From contig OW121848.1 of assembly GCA_933228895.1 (NCBI GenBank), positions 134,992,615 to 135,056,614 on the forward strand: DNA of 64,000 bases, given 5' to 3'. Made by a program: the position numbers and the translations under genes. This stretch comes from Platycnemis pennipes (lineage: Eukaryota; Arthropoda; Insecta; Odonata; Platycnemididae). Positions 53,275-62,060 of the stretch are shown here, piece by piece (position 1 is the first letter of the stretch; the number at the start of each line of letters is the position of its first letter). A model generated the notes under the pieces. It was not told the DNA's origin. It ran no database searches and was given only the letters and a program-made list of their open reading frames with translations.

Positions 53275-56097
53275 ATGACTACAGCTCTCCCTTGTATCCT
53301 TAATAATAGTCGAGGTGAAAATATTTCCGTTGCGGTAGTTAATTGCCGAAGTCTTAAAAACAAGATACCTGAGTTCCATCACCTTATTCATACTACTGAT
53401 GCAGATGTAATTATAGGAACTGAAAGTTGGCTGACGGATGACATTCCTGACTCAGAAATATTCCCAAAATCTTTTAAAATATATAGAAAAGATAGACATT
53501 ACAGAGCAGGTGGTGGTGTTTTCATTGCAGTCAAGAACTCAATCATTATCAAAGCAGTTATATTTCCCGACAACCCCTTAGAATGTGTTTGGTGTTCATT
53601 AACATGCCCTAAATCCAGATCAATATCTGTCTGCGCATTCTATAGGCCCCCAAACACTGATGTTGAGTCATTATTAGAACTGGGAAACCAGATAAATACA
53701 ATAACGTCCCGTAACAGCGAACGTAATATAATAATAGGTGGAGATTTCAATGCACCATCAATAGACTGGAGAACATACTGCTTCAAAGCCGGAGGAAGGG
53801 ACAAAGACATCTGTGAGACTCTATTAGACGTGTTCTCCAATAACTCCCTGACACAATTAGCTACAGCACCTAATAGAGGGGACAATACTCTTGATTTACT
53901 GGCAACTAATATCCCACAACATGTGACAATGATTGACACGGTTGATGGAATCAGTGACCACAGAGTTATAACTGCAAAACTCTCGCTATCTTTAGATAAA
54001 AATTTTAAACAAAAAAGAAAGATTTACATTTTTAAAAGAGCAGACTTTGCTAACTTTAAAATTTATTTAAGAGATTCCTTATCGGATTTCAAAAAGTCTT
54101 CCATAAAGGTATGTACCAACGATTCATGGAAGTCGTTCATTAATATCATGCGCTCTGGGATCAACAGATTTATCCCTAGTAAATTCAAAAACGAAAGCAC
54201 TGAACCTAGGTGGTACAATGCCGAAGTGAGAAAATCCCTGAGACGGCAGCGAATATGTCATGCTAAAATGAAAAGAATTAGTAAACATATGCCCACTGAT
54301 GAGCGTAATGTAATTATTGAAAATTATAAAATTTCAAAATCCACTGCAAAGACAGCCCTTAGTAATGCATTTGCAGAATTCAAAAGAAAAACACTTGGGG
54401 AACAATTGAAAGAAAATCCAAAAGTCTTCTGGTCGTACGTAAGAGAAGTGCAAGGCCATAAGTCTGCCGTCCATTCACTTAAAAATGATAGAGGAGAAAT
54501 GACCACAAACACACTCGACAAAGTTAGCTTGCTAAATTCCTTCTTCCAAACCGTTTTTAACCCACCTTCCGGGGATTCAACTATCGTGTTACCTGACCTC
54601 TTTCAGCGGTTGATGAAACCAATTGACATTTCCTGTAATGGTATTGAAAAATTACTTAAAGATATAAGCCCCAACAAATCTCCTGGCCCTGATCAAATTC
54701 CCTCCCGCGTATATAGAGAGTTAGCATCCGAAATTTCCCCCTACCTTGAAATAGTATTTAATAAATCCCTGACCGAACACGTCGTACCGATGGACTGGAA
54801 AGCAGCCGATGTAACACCCATTTTTAAAAGTGGCGATAGGGAGCAGCCATCTAACTACAGACCTATATCCCTCACATCCATTTCATGCAAGGTCCTAGAA
54901 CATATAATTGTCAGTTCAGTCATGGGACACCTAGATAGCCAGAATTTATTGTCCAATGTCCAGCATGGCTTCCGAAAGAGCAGATCGTGTGAAACTCAAC
55001 TTGCTCTCTTTTCCCACGATATTTTAGTTTCTGGCGAAAATAATATTCCAGTGGATGCTATATTTATCGACTTCAAGAAGGCTTTTGACAAGGTTTCTCA
55101 CAGCAAACTAATTTTGAAGTTAAAATCTTATGGGTTAGACAGTAACATTATATCATGGATTAATGATTTTCTGCATGATCGGGTTCAAAGGGTTGTTTTG
55201 GACGGTGTTTCCTCACCGGCAATTAAAGTCACTTCGGGTGTCCCACAAGGTAGTGTGATAGGTCCACTCCTATTCCTTTTGTATATTAATGATATCCAAA
55301 AGGTGGTAAAAAGTAAGCTTCGTCTATTTGCCGATGACGCAGTAGTGTACAGGGAAATTCTATGCCCGAATGATAAAGAATCTTTAAATATTGACCTACA
55401 AGCAATTGAAACTTGGTGTGATACATGGCAGTTAGAATTAAACTTTAAGAAATGTCTTGTAATGAATTTTTGGAAAAAGAATATCTCTCCCCCTAGCACT
55501 TACAAAATAAGTAATAATGAATTAACAAACGTGGAATCCATTAAATATCTTGGAATAAGACTGACAAATGATCTTTCCTGGGGTAAACACATTCGTGAAA
55601 TAATGGGTCAAGCGAATCGCAAACTGGGTTTCATTAAAAGAGTATTGGGTAAATGTGACGATCATGTACGAGAAATCAGCTACTTTTCCCTTGTTAGACC
55701 TCATTTGGAATATGCTGCCAGTGTATGGGATCCCTACGAAATCGGTCTAAGTAATGAACTTGAACGTGTGCAGCGAAGATCGGCAAGATTTGTAAAGGGA
55801 CGATACGATAATTATATTAGCGTAACCAGTCTATTAAATGAATTGAAATGGGAATCATTGTCAGATCGCAGGTTGAAATTTAGACTTAATCTCTTCCACA
55901 AATTCCAAGGCAATATTTTCAGTGATGATGTTAAAAATATTTTACGAACCCCAACTTACTATGGCAGACTGGACCATAATCATAAAGTTAGAGAAATTGA
56001 TTGCCGAACTGACCGATTCAAAATGTCCTTTTTCCCTCGCACAATTAGAGATGCGAATAACGGTAAATATGTCCTATCGGAGAGTAGCAATGAATAG
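53275..56097 (+). CDS. LINE A ORF2: APE endonuclease and reverse transcriptase
   Basis: This enzyme nicks target DNA and copies the element RNA from the nick. The first ATG in frame is 53,275 (MTTALPCILN), giving 940 residues; the frame itself is open from 53,131. Endonuclease about 18-230: VVNCRSLKNK, GTESWL, GGDFNAPSIDW (about 155), GISDHR (about 223). A linker with WYNAEVRKSLRRQR follows. RT about 470-760: KSPGPDQIPSRVY, YRPISLTSISCK, GFRKSRSCETQL, IFIDFKKAFDKVS, SGVPQGSVIGPLLF, LFADDAVVY (about 685) and LGIRLTNDLSWGKHI. The C-terminal region includes RPHLEYAASVWDP and DDVKNILRTPTYYGR and ends ESSNE. No RNase H domain. No stops or frameshifts, and all catalytic motifs are present. Confidence 0.95.
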   Translation: MTTALPCILNNSRGENISVAVVNCRSLKNKIPEFHHLIHTTDADVIIGTESWLTDDIPDSEIFPKSFKIYRKDRHYRAGGGVFIAVKNSIIIKAVIFPDNPLECVWCSLTCPKSRSISVCAFYRPPNTDVESLLELGNQINTITSRNSERNIIIGGDFNAPSIDWRTYCFKAGGRDKDICETLLDVFSNNSLTQLATAPNRGDNTLDLLATNIPQHVTMIDTVDGISDHRVITAKLSLSLDKNFKQKRKIYIFKRADFANFKIYLRDSLSDFKKSSIKVCTNDSWKSFINIMRSGINRFIPSKFKNESTEPRWYNAEVRKSLRRQRICHAKMKRISKHMPTDERNVIIENYKISKSTAKTALSNAFAEFKRKTLGEQLKENPKVFWSYVREVQGHKSAVHSLKNDRGEMTTNTLDKVSLLNSFFQTVFNPPSGDSTIVLPDLFQRLMKPIDISCNGIEKLLKDISPNKSPGPDQIPSRVYRELASEISPYLEIVFNKSLTEHVVPMDWKAADVTPIFKSGDREQPSNYRPISLTSISCKVLEHIIVSSVMGHLDSQNLLSNVQHGFRKSRSCETQLALFSHDILVSGENNIPVDAIFIDFKKAFDKVSHSKLILKLKSYGLDSNIISWINDFLHDRVQRVVLDGVSSPAIKVTSGVPQGSVIGPLLFLLYINDIQKVVKSKLRLFADDAVVYREILCPNDKESLNIDLQAIETWCDTWQLELNFKKCLVMNFWKKNISPPSTYKISNNELTNVESIKYLGIRLTNDLSWGKHIREIMGQANRKLGFIKRVLGKCDDHVREISYFSLVRPHLEYAASVWDPYEIGLSNELERVQRRSARFVKGRYDNYISVTSLLNELKWESLSDRRLKFRLNLFHKFQGNIFSDDVKNILRTPTYYGRLDHNHKVREIDCRTDRFKMSFFPRTIRDANNGKYVLSESSNE

Positions 56098-56328
56098 CAT
56101 TCGTAGCTGCATGTTGGTATGAGTACTTAAAGCTAACCCTACTAACAGAATGTTTTTGCATGTTTGATTTGCAATTTCTATCTTTTTTTAAATAGTGTAG
56201 TTCTGACTACTATATTAATACTATTCCTTTTTTATGCATGATATGTAGTGCATGTTTGGTGAGCAATCACCCCCTGCCACACACCCTTGTGGTGGCTTGC
56301 AGGGTATTATGTAGATGTAGATGTAGAA
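56098..56328 (+). other. LINE A 3' UTR and terminal hairpin
   Basis: The 3' UTR ends with CCCTGC...GCAGGG (6-bp stem), a 4x4 internal loop, CACC/GGTG (4-bp stem) and a 5-nt loop CTTGT, then TATTATGTAGATGTAGATG. Across copies in this window the stems are kept while the loop varies (CTTGT, CTCGC, TTTAT), as expected for an RNA recognised by the RT. Confidence 0.85.
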
Positions 56329-56671
56329 ATCGAAGAAAAGTTTACACTTCATGTTTCTTTTCTTTCTAAGATATAGTTCGTTTTTGCTATGAATGGTAGA
56401 ACCTGACTCTGCGGCTTCGTGTTTAACTTTTTTTAATGACTTTTTTGTGAGATTGGAAAAATGTTTACCTCTATAGACATCGAAACATTTAAAAAAAATT
56501 GCTGTGATATATCGTTAGAAACATGTACCGTCGATCTATGGCCAATACCCGTCAAGTCTCTTTGCTGCGCTTTCTAACCATTAGCGTTTGTTTTTTAGCC
56601 GTACTTTTTAATGCAATGTCACCACCATGCAAGCACTCTCCTTTGCGTCTCCGGCGCCCTTCACGACACTA
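56329..56671. other. Spacer between LINE A and LINE B
   Basis: AT-rich sequence with nothing recognised. It separates two same-strand LINEs. Confidence 0.4.
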
Positions 56672-59514
56672 TAGTAGTGAATTGTCGTAGTATAAGAAAT
56701 AAAGTAGCAGAATTTCACCACCTCATTAAGAGTACTAATGCAGATATAATCGTAGGTACAGAAAGCTGGCTTTCGAAGGACATATCAGATCATGAAGTAT
56801 TTCCGAAGTGTTTTACAGTATACAGAAAGGATAGAGTAAGCAGAAACGGAGGAGGAGTTTTCATAGCTGTGAAGGACCCGTATGTCAGTAGAAGAGAACT
56901 TATTTCAGAGCGAAATGTAGAAAGTATTTGGTGTTCCGTTAAAAGTAAAAGTAGTAACGCAAAAAAGATATATGTAGGTGCATATTACAGGCCACCGGAC
57001 GCAGACGTCAATTCTATAATAGAGCTAGAGTCAGAGATACGCACATTACTTTCTGGGAAGAATGATAGAGGAATAATAGTAGGCGGAGATTTCAATCTCC
57101 CCTCGATAGACTGGAATACGTGTAGTTTCATTGCAGGAGGTAAGGATAAGGAACATTGCGAATCACTGTTGAACACCTTTACGACACATTCTCTACAACA
57201 GCTAGTAACAGAGCCGACCAGGGGTAACAACATTCTAGACTTATTAGCAACAAATATACCCGAGAGAGTTCTAAATACAGTTACAGACACAGGAATTAGT
57301 GACCATAAAATAGTGCATGCGAAATTTATTGCAGGCGTTGAAAGACATTATAAACCAAGGAGGAGGGTGTACTTATTTGGCAAGGCAAATTACGACGGTA
57401 TGAAAGAGGAATTAAGGGAAGCGTTTAATGTATTCAGCGAACAAAGCAAAGGATTAAATACAGAGGATTCGTGGAGAGAATTTCTTGAGGTCACCCGTAA
57501 CGCAGTTCATAAATACATACCAAGTAAATATATTAGTGATAATACAGAGCCAAGGTGGTATAACGCGGAGGTTAGGAAATCACTAAAGCGACAAAGGGTA
57601 TGCCACGCTAAGATGAAAAATGCCAGACGGGGTCTATCGGTAGAGGAAAAAAATGAGCTAGTTCAAAACTATAAAAAATCGAGAGCATTAGCAAGGAAAT
57701 CATGTCGGCAAGCGTTATCACATTTCAAGAGCAAGATGTTAGGAGAATATTTAGATAGCAATCCTAAAGCGTTTTGGTCATATGTGAGAGAGCTTCAGGG
57801 AAATAAGTCCACAGTGCACACACTTAAAAATGATAAAGGAATCAGAGTCACCAGCAGTGTAGAAAAAGCCAACACTTTAAACACCTTCTTCCAAAGTGTA
57901 TTCAACTCATCGTCACAAAACGCAGTGGAACCACCGCCAAACACTTTCAGTGAGCAAATGCCCGAAATAAACATTTCATGTCGCGGAATAGAGCAGCAGT
58001 TAAAAAGCATAAGTAAAAACAAAGCACCAGGTCCCGATCAAATTCCTTCCAGAGTTTATAAAACATTAGCTTCTGAAATAGCCCCCTATCTAGAAATAAT
58101 ATTCAATAAAACACTAAAGAACCACACAGTACCCAAGGATTGGAAAGTAGCTAACATTACACCTATATTTAAAAGCGGTGATAGGGAAGAACCTAGTAAC
58201 TACAGACCCATTTCACTCACGTCAATCTCTTGTAAGATATTTGAGCACATAGTAGTCAGTTCGATCATGGGGCATTTGGATAGTCAGGGATTACTCATAA
58301 ACAGCCAGCATGGGTTCCGGAAAGGTAGATCTTGCGAGACACAATTAGCTTTATTCGTACACGATATTTTAGTCCACGGCGAAAGCAGTACTGAAGTTGA
58401 TGCGATATTTTTAGATTTTAAAAAGGCTTTCGATAAAGTTCCTCATGACAAATTAATCTTGAAGTTAGAGAGTTTTGGTATAAATAAAGACGTTGTATGT
58501 TGGGTAAAAGAATTCTTAAGTGGGCGAGAGCAGAGGGTTGTCATAGATGGTATCATGTCGGACACAATCGAAGTCACATCGGGAGTTCCCCAGGGTAGCG
58601 TAGTAGGTCCGCTTCTATTTCTTTTATACATAAACGATTTGGGTACCGTAGTTAGTAGTAACCTTAGACTTTTTGCAGACGATGCGGTGGTGTACAGGGG
58701 TATATCAAACGAAGAGGACATGAAATCACTTAGCAAGGATTTAGATGCAATTGAAGAGTGGTGCGACAAATGGCAGTTAGAACTCAACCTTAAAAAGTGT
58801 GTAGCTATCAATTTTTGGAGGAGGAATAATTCGATAGAGCGATCCTATAGAATTAATAACACGAAGATCGAAAACGTTGAAACCGTAAGATATTTAGGTG
58901 TAACAATCACTAAAGATTTATCGTGGGGAAGACACATAAGGGAAATATGCGGCCGAGCGAAGAGAAAGCTAGGATTTATAAAAAGAGTACTTGGGAAATG
59001 TGATGAGAAGACAAAAGAGCGATGCTACTTTTCACTAGTTAGGCCCCACCTTGAGTATGCAGCCAGTGTATGGGATCCTAATGAATTAGGTTTGATGAGA
59101 GAACTAGACAGTGTGCAGCGTAGAGCAGCTAGGTTCGTCAAAAGGTGTTACGATAGGTTGAGTAGTGTATCAGAATTAATACAAGAATTAGGGTGGGAAT
59201 CATTATCAGAGCGTAGATTAAAGTTCAGATTTAATCTATTGCAGAAATTTCAATCGGATAGCTTTACTGAAGATGTTAGGCACATATTGAAAACACCAGC
59301 GTATTATGCTAGATTCGACCAGATAAATAAGATTAGAGAGATAGATTGTCGTACAGATAGATTCAAAATGGCATTTTTCCCCCGTACTATAAGAGAACAG
59401 AATAGGCAGCATAGGAAAGGGATAGGTAGGGGAAATATTTTAGAGTATTCTGTAGTGCATGATGCATGTATTAACCCCTCAAATACTATAGATACTAACA
59501 ATCTAGTTGCATGA
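56611..59514 (+). CDS. LINE B ORF2: APE endonuclease and reverse transcriptase
   Basis: An open frame of 967 residues. The first 20 residues come from flanking DNA (ATG at 56,611); LINE sequence starts at about 56,672 within the first endonuclease motif (VVNCRSIRNK). Endonuclease: GTESWL, GGDFNLPSIDW, GISDHK. RT: KAPGPDQIPSRVY, YRPISLTSISCK, GFRKGRSCETQL, IFLDFKKAFDKVP, SGVPQGSVVGPLLFLLYIND, LFADDAVVY, then LGVTITKDLSWGRHI. The C-terminus has RPHLEYAASVWDPNE and ends in TIDTNNLVA. By eye the protein is roughly 60-65% identical to A ORF2. All catalytic motifs are present and there are no stops. ORF1 and the 5' UTR are missing, so the copy is 5'-truncated. Confidence 0.93.
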   Translation: MQCHHHASTLLCVSGALHDTIVVNCRSIRNKVAEFHHLIKSTNADIIVGTESWLSKDISDHEVFPKCFTVYRKDRVSRNGGGVFIAVKDPYVSRRELISERNVESIWCSVKSKSSNAKKIYVGAYYRPPDADVNSIIELESEIRTLLSGKNDRGIIVGGDFNLPSIDWNTCSFIAGGKDKEHCESLLNTFTTHSLQQLVTEPTRGNNILDLLATNIPERVLNTVTDTGISDHKIVHAKFIAGVERHYKPRRRVYLFGKANYDGMKEELREAFNVFSEQSKGLNTEDSWREFLEVTRNAVHKYIPSKYISDNTEPRWYNAEVRKSLKRQRVCHAKMKNARRGLSVEEKNELVQNYKKSRALARKSCRQALSHFKSKMLGEYLDSNPKAFWSYVRELQGNKSTVHTLKNDKGIRVTSSVEKANTLNTFFQSVFNSSSQNAVEPPPNTFSEQMPEINISCRGIEQQLKSISKNKAPGPDQIPSRVYKTLASEIAPYLEIIFNKTLKNHTVPKDWKVANITPIFKSGDREEPSNYRPISLTSISCKIFEHIVVSSIMGHLDSQGLLINSQHGFRKGRSCETQLALFVHDILVHGESSTEVDAIFLDFKKAFDKVPHDKLILKLESFGINKDVVCWVKEFLSGREQRVVIDGIMSDTIEVTSGVPQGSVVGPLLFLLYINDLGTVVSSNLRLFADDAVVYRGISNEEDMKSLSKDLDAIEEWCDKWQLELNLKKCVAINFWRRNNSIERSYRINNTKIENVETVRYLGVTITKDLSWGRHIREICGRAKRKLGFIKRVLGKCDEKTKERCYFSLVRPHLEYAASVWDPNELGLMRELDSVQRRAARFVKRCYDRLSSVSELIQELGWESLSERRLKFRFNLLQKFQSDSFTEDVRHILKTPAYYARFDQINKIREIDCRTDRFKMAFFPRTIREQNRQHRKGIGRGNILEYSVVHDACINPSNTIDTNNLVA

Positions 59515-59628
59515 GACCCTTTAGTTGCTTGCTTGCATGCTAGTAGTGAATGCTTGGTGACCTTCACCCCCTGCCACACACCCTCGCGGTGGCTTGCAGG
59601 GTATCGTGTAGATGTAGATGTAGATGTT
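56672..59628 (+). mobile_element. LINE family B, long 5'-truncated copy
   Basis: It covers ORF2 almost entirely, a short 3' UTR and the same terminal hairpin as family A (loop CTCGC), then (TGTAGA)n. It is the reference for the many B tails in this window. A 5' part carrying ORF1 is absent, cut at the first endonuclease codons. Confidence 0.92.
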
Positions 59629-60574
59629 GGCTTTCTGATTTTGATGAGTAGTGAAGTGCTGTTTACAATGAATCTGTTCATGCCATGCGGAAATATTTTT
59701 GTCGACAGCCTATTGATGATTTCATACCCGTAAGATGCTGATTGCAGCTGGATTTTGAGTTCTCATATTGTGACGTTCACCAAATTTCTCTTTTCTGTAC
59801 TTTTTTGCGGTTTGTTGAAAGATCGGCCATAGTATAGTCGCGAAATTATTTTTGTGCGTTGGACACATCGTATGATTGTAAGAATGACTGAACTCAAACA
59901 TTTACTCCCAGATTCTTTTCATCTTTTGATACATTTCTGTAAATATTTTGCCTAAATATATTCGTTTCGCATTCGGAGTGCTGCTTCATCATCTCTTATA
60001 TTTCGTAACTAGGCTTTGCTATCAAATAATTACTTAATTTTGGACACACTATAATTAACTGTGTATATATGTTAATGTGTGCATGTAACATTTACATACT
60101 GTTAATTCTTTCGTGTTTCCTTTTTGTATATCTAATTGTCATAGCATATATTTCCAACGAAATAAAGAGTAACTGCATTGCATTATGAATAATAATTTGA
60201 ATATTTCCCACAAACTTAGTCCTGAAACTCCTTATTACTTATAAGGTTCATAATGTGTCGCCTAACTAACCGCATGTTTATGGTCTTTATTTGATTTTTT
60301 CCCCACAAAATCAACACAGCATATTCTGTAGGGATTCAGGAGATGCTGCGAAGAAAATATTAGGAATTTAAATTCACTCCAAATGATTACCTTCAAATCC
60401 CCGGGACAATACCATAAACTAAGCGTAGTCATGTTTTCACTGCCATTTGGCTGGGATATTACCTTTAAAAGGAAAGGTTAACCATCTCAAGATAAAGACA
60501 TTGTTTGAGTAGTAGTTAGTAGTGTACCTGCCAGACGTTCCAACGGCTGAGGTCAACTCGCACCATCTAACCTA
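59629..60574. other. AT-rich stretch, nothing recognised
   Basis: No feature found. Confidence 0.35.
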
Positions 60575-60700
60575 ACATTTCCATTCTTAAGAAAAACTCA
60601 ACATCCATGCCCAGGGTGTGATTCAATTCCTCGACCTTTGGGTTACCAGAGGAGTGCGTTACTGACCTTACCTCCTCGGCCGGCAATAGTGTTCGATTAC
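60575..60700 (-). repeat. tRNA-derived SINE head
   Basis: Minus strand: GGCCGAGGAGGTAAGGTCAG (A-box-like), ACCCAAAGGTCGAGGAATTG and TTGAATCACACCCTGGGCAT (B box). It is the same family as 47,685. Confidence 0.5.
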
Positions 60701-60877
60701 TTTCATTCAACAGGTTTTTGCGACGGTTCCCAATCGAATTATATATTTCTTTCATTTTTATGGGCATTTATTCCATATCTAAAATTTCGCGTGGTTTGAA
60801 CTATAGAACAGTATATACATTTTCAAGGTCATTAGGAATCCTCCCTTTTCTACATAGCTTAAACCCTTCACACTAAA

Positions 60878-60901
60878 AATATGAAGGTGTACCTTCATAT
60901 T
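60878..60901. repeat. Perfect 11-bp hairpin
   Basis: AATATGAAGGT and ACCTTCATATT around a GT loop. Confidence 0.85.
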
Positions 60902-61799
60902 ATATCATAAGGGTAAATTAAGGCAACGCGTGGATGAGGAAATCGAGATGTGCTCGAAAAAAATATGAAACAGCATCTTAAACCGTGACGTTTCATATCT
61001 TACAAAATAATACAAAAGATATCCCTGGTTGATCACGGTGATATATTACGCGGGGGTTCTCTTTACACATAGGAAGGGCTTTGTGAGGCAGATGGCTTTC
61101 CTCAGCTGGTCCCTACGTCGCATCGTCTCAATCCGTGGAGCTAACTCTCCGCCTCCCATTTCTTATGCGTCTGAATCCCTTCATTTTTCTCCACCCCCTT
61201 CCTCCTTCCCCTCCGCTCTTTCGTCTCCGCACAAAAGTCTTCAAATACTCATTCGTCACATCTCCTTTCGCCAACGATTCTCCCTCCCTCCACATCTCCC
61301 CCTACTTCCCCTCGCGTCTTCTTTTTCGGTTGTTTTTTTTCCCTATCCTTCCTTCAACTCTCCGTTTCTTTCCTTCTCCATTCCCCACTTCCTCACCCCT
61401 CTCGAAACTTTCCTCCAACGAACGACTCCTCCTCACTCTATAATTCTCTCAATCTCTCTCCCACTTGTCCACTTCACAGCACTTTAAGGGTTTCTTCACT
61501 GGTGTTGGACAATTGTGGAAAAGATTCTCCGTGAGTGTGGAATGGCCGAAGTTAAATTTTTCCAAAGTGCTTAAAAAAATATCGCTGATACTTGTTACTG
61601 CTACCTGAAGCACCCACGGGAATTGTCTGTGAAAGCAGTTAGTTGATATAGCAGTTCAAGTGGAAACTGCAAGGAAGGCTAGTCATATTGACCTAGGTAT
61701 TTACGACCTTTTAATTTATTCTACTAAATATGTACAGTATGTGTGGAAGATATATCAAGGTGGGAAGAATTTGAAATTTGGTGTTAGAGAATAACAGAG
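60902..61799. other. Non-coding stretch with polypyrimidine block
   Basis: The plus strand from about 61,140 to 61,480 is about 80-85% C plus T. Two overlapping open frames (61,029-61,487; 61,135-61,443) are composition artefacts rich in Ser, Pro, Leu and Phe. Confidence 0.45.
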
Positions 61800-62060
61800 G
61801 AATAATGCAGATGAAATGGATAAGCCACGTAAATAATGAGGAAATGCGGAGAGGAGGGGAAGAAAACAGAATTTTTGTGAAAAAATGAAGGCAAATGTTT
61901 GACAACGTAATAGGAAACAGTTTAAGATGTGGTATCCTAATGAGAAAAGCCACTGGAATACATGTGAATGAAATAAGAGCAGAGGTTGATCTTGGATTAG
62001 GTACAAACGTATACCTATGGACCAGGTAGTGAAGAAACTAAAAGAGAAGAATCAGTTAGT
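61800..62060 (+). pseudogene. Possible LINE C-like C-terminal relic
   Basis: The plus strand, with stops and shifts, reads MQMKWISHVNNEEMRRGGEE, then a decayed IGNSLRCGILMRKA, in the order KWI.....EE.LRR..E......GH.LR.G.LMK seen in family C copies. Divergence is large; a related but different LINE is equally possible. Confidence 0.45.

Larger units (their letters stand above)
50330..56328 (+). mobile_element. LINE family A, apparently full-length CR1/L2-type element
   Basis: About 6 kb with a long 5' UTR (about 50,330-52,198), ORF1, overlapping ORF2, 3' UTR and a terminal hairpin with (TGTAGA)n. The reverse transcriptase, APE-type endonuclease, SGNH-type ORF1 and microsatellite-like 3' end are features of the CR1/L2 group. 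The 5' boundary is uncertain, placed where sequence becomes GC-richer after the poly-T near 50,310. Both ORFs are uninterrupted, so this copy could be a source element. Confidence 0.9.

Noticed and set aside
55185..55499. Minus-strand frames inside LINE A ORF2
   Set aside because: Antisense shadows that recur identically in the other A copies because the sense frame is conserved.
60878..60901. Bacterial-type terminator
   Set aside because: The hairpin is in eukaryotic AT-rich DNA without an adjacent gene or downstream T-run.
61029..61487. 152-codon frame
   Set aside because: Pyrimidine-rich block makes several frames open; no domain.
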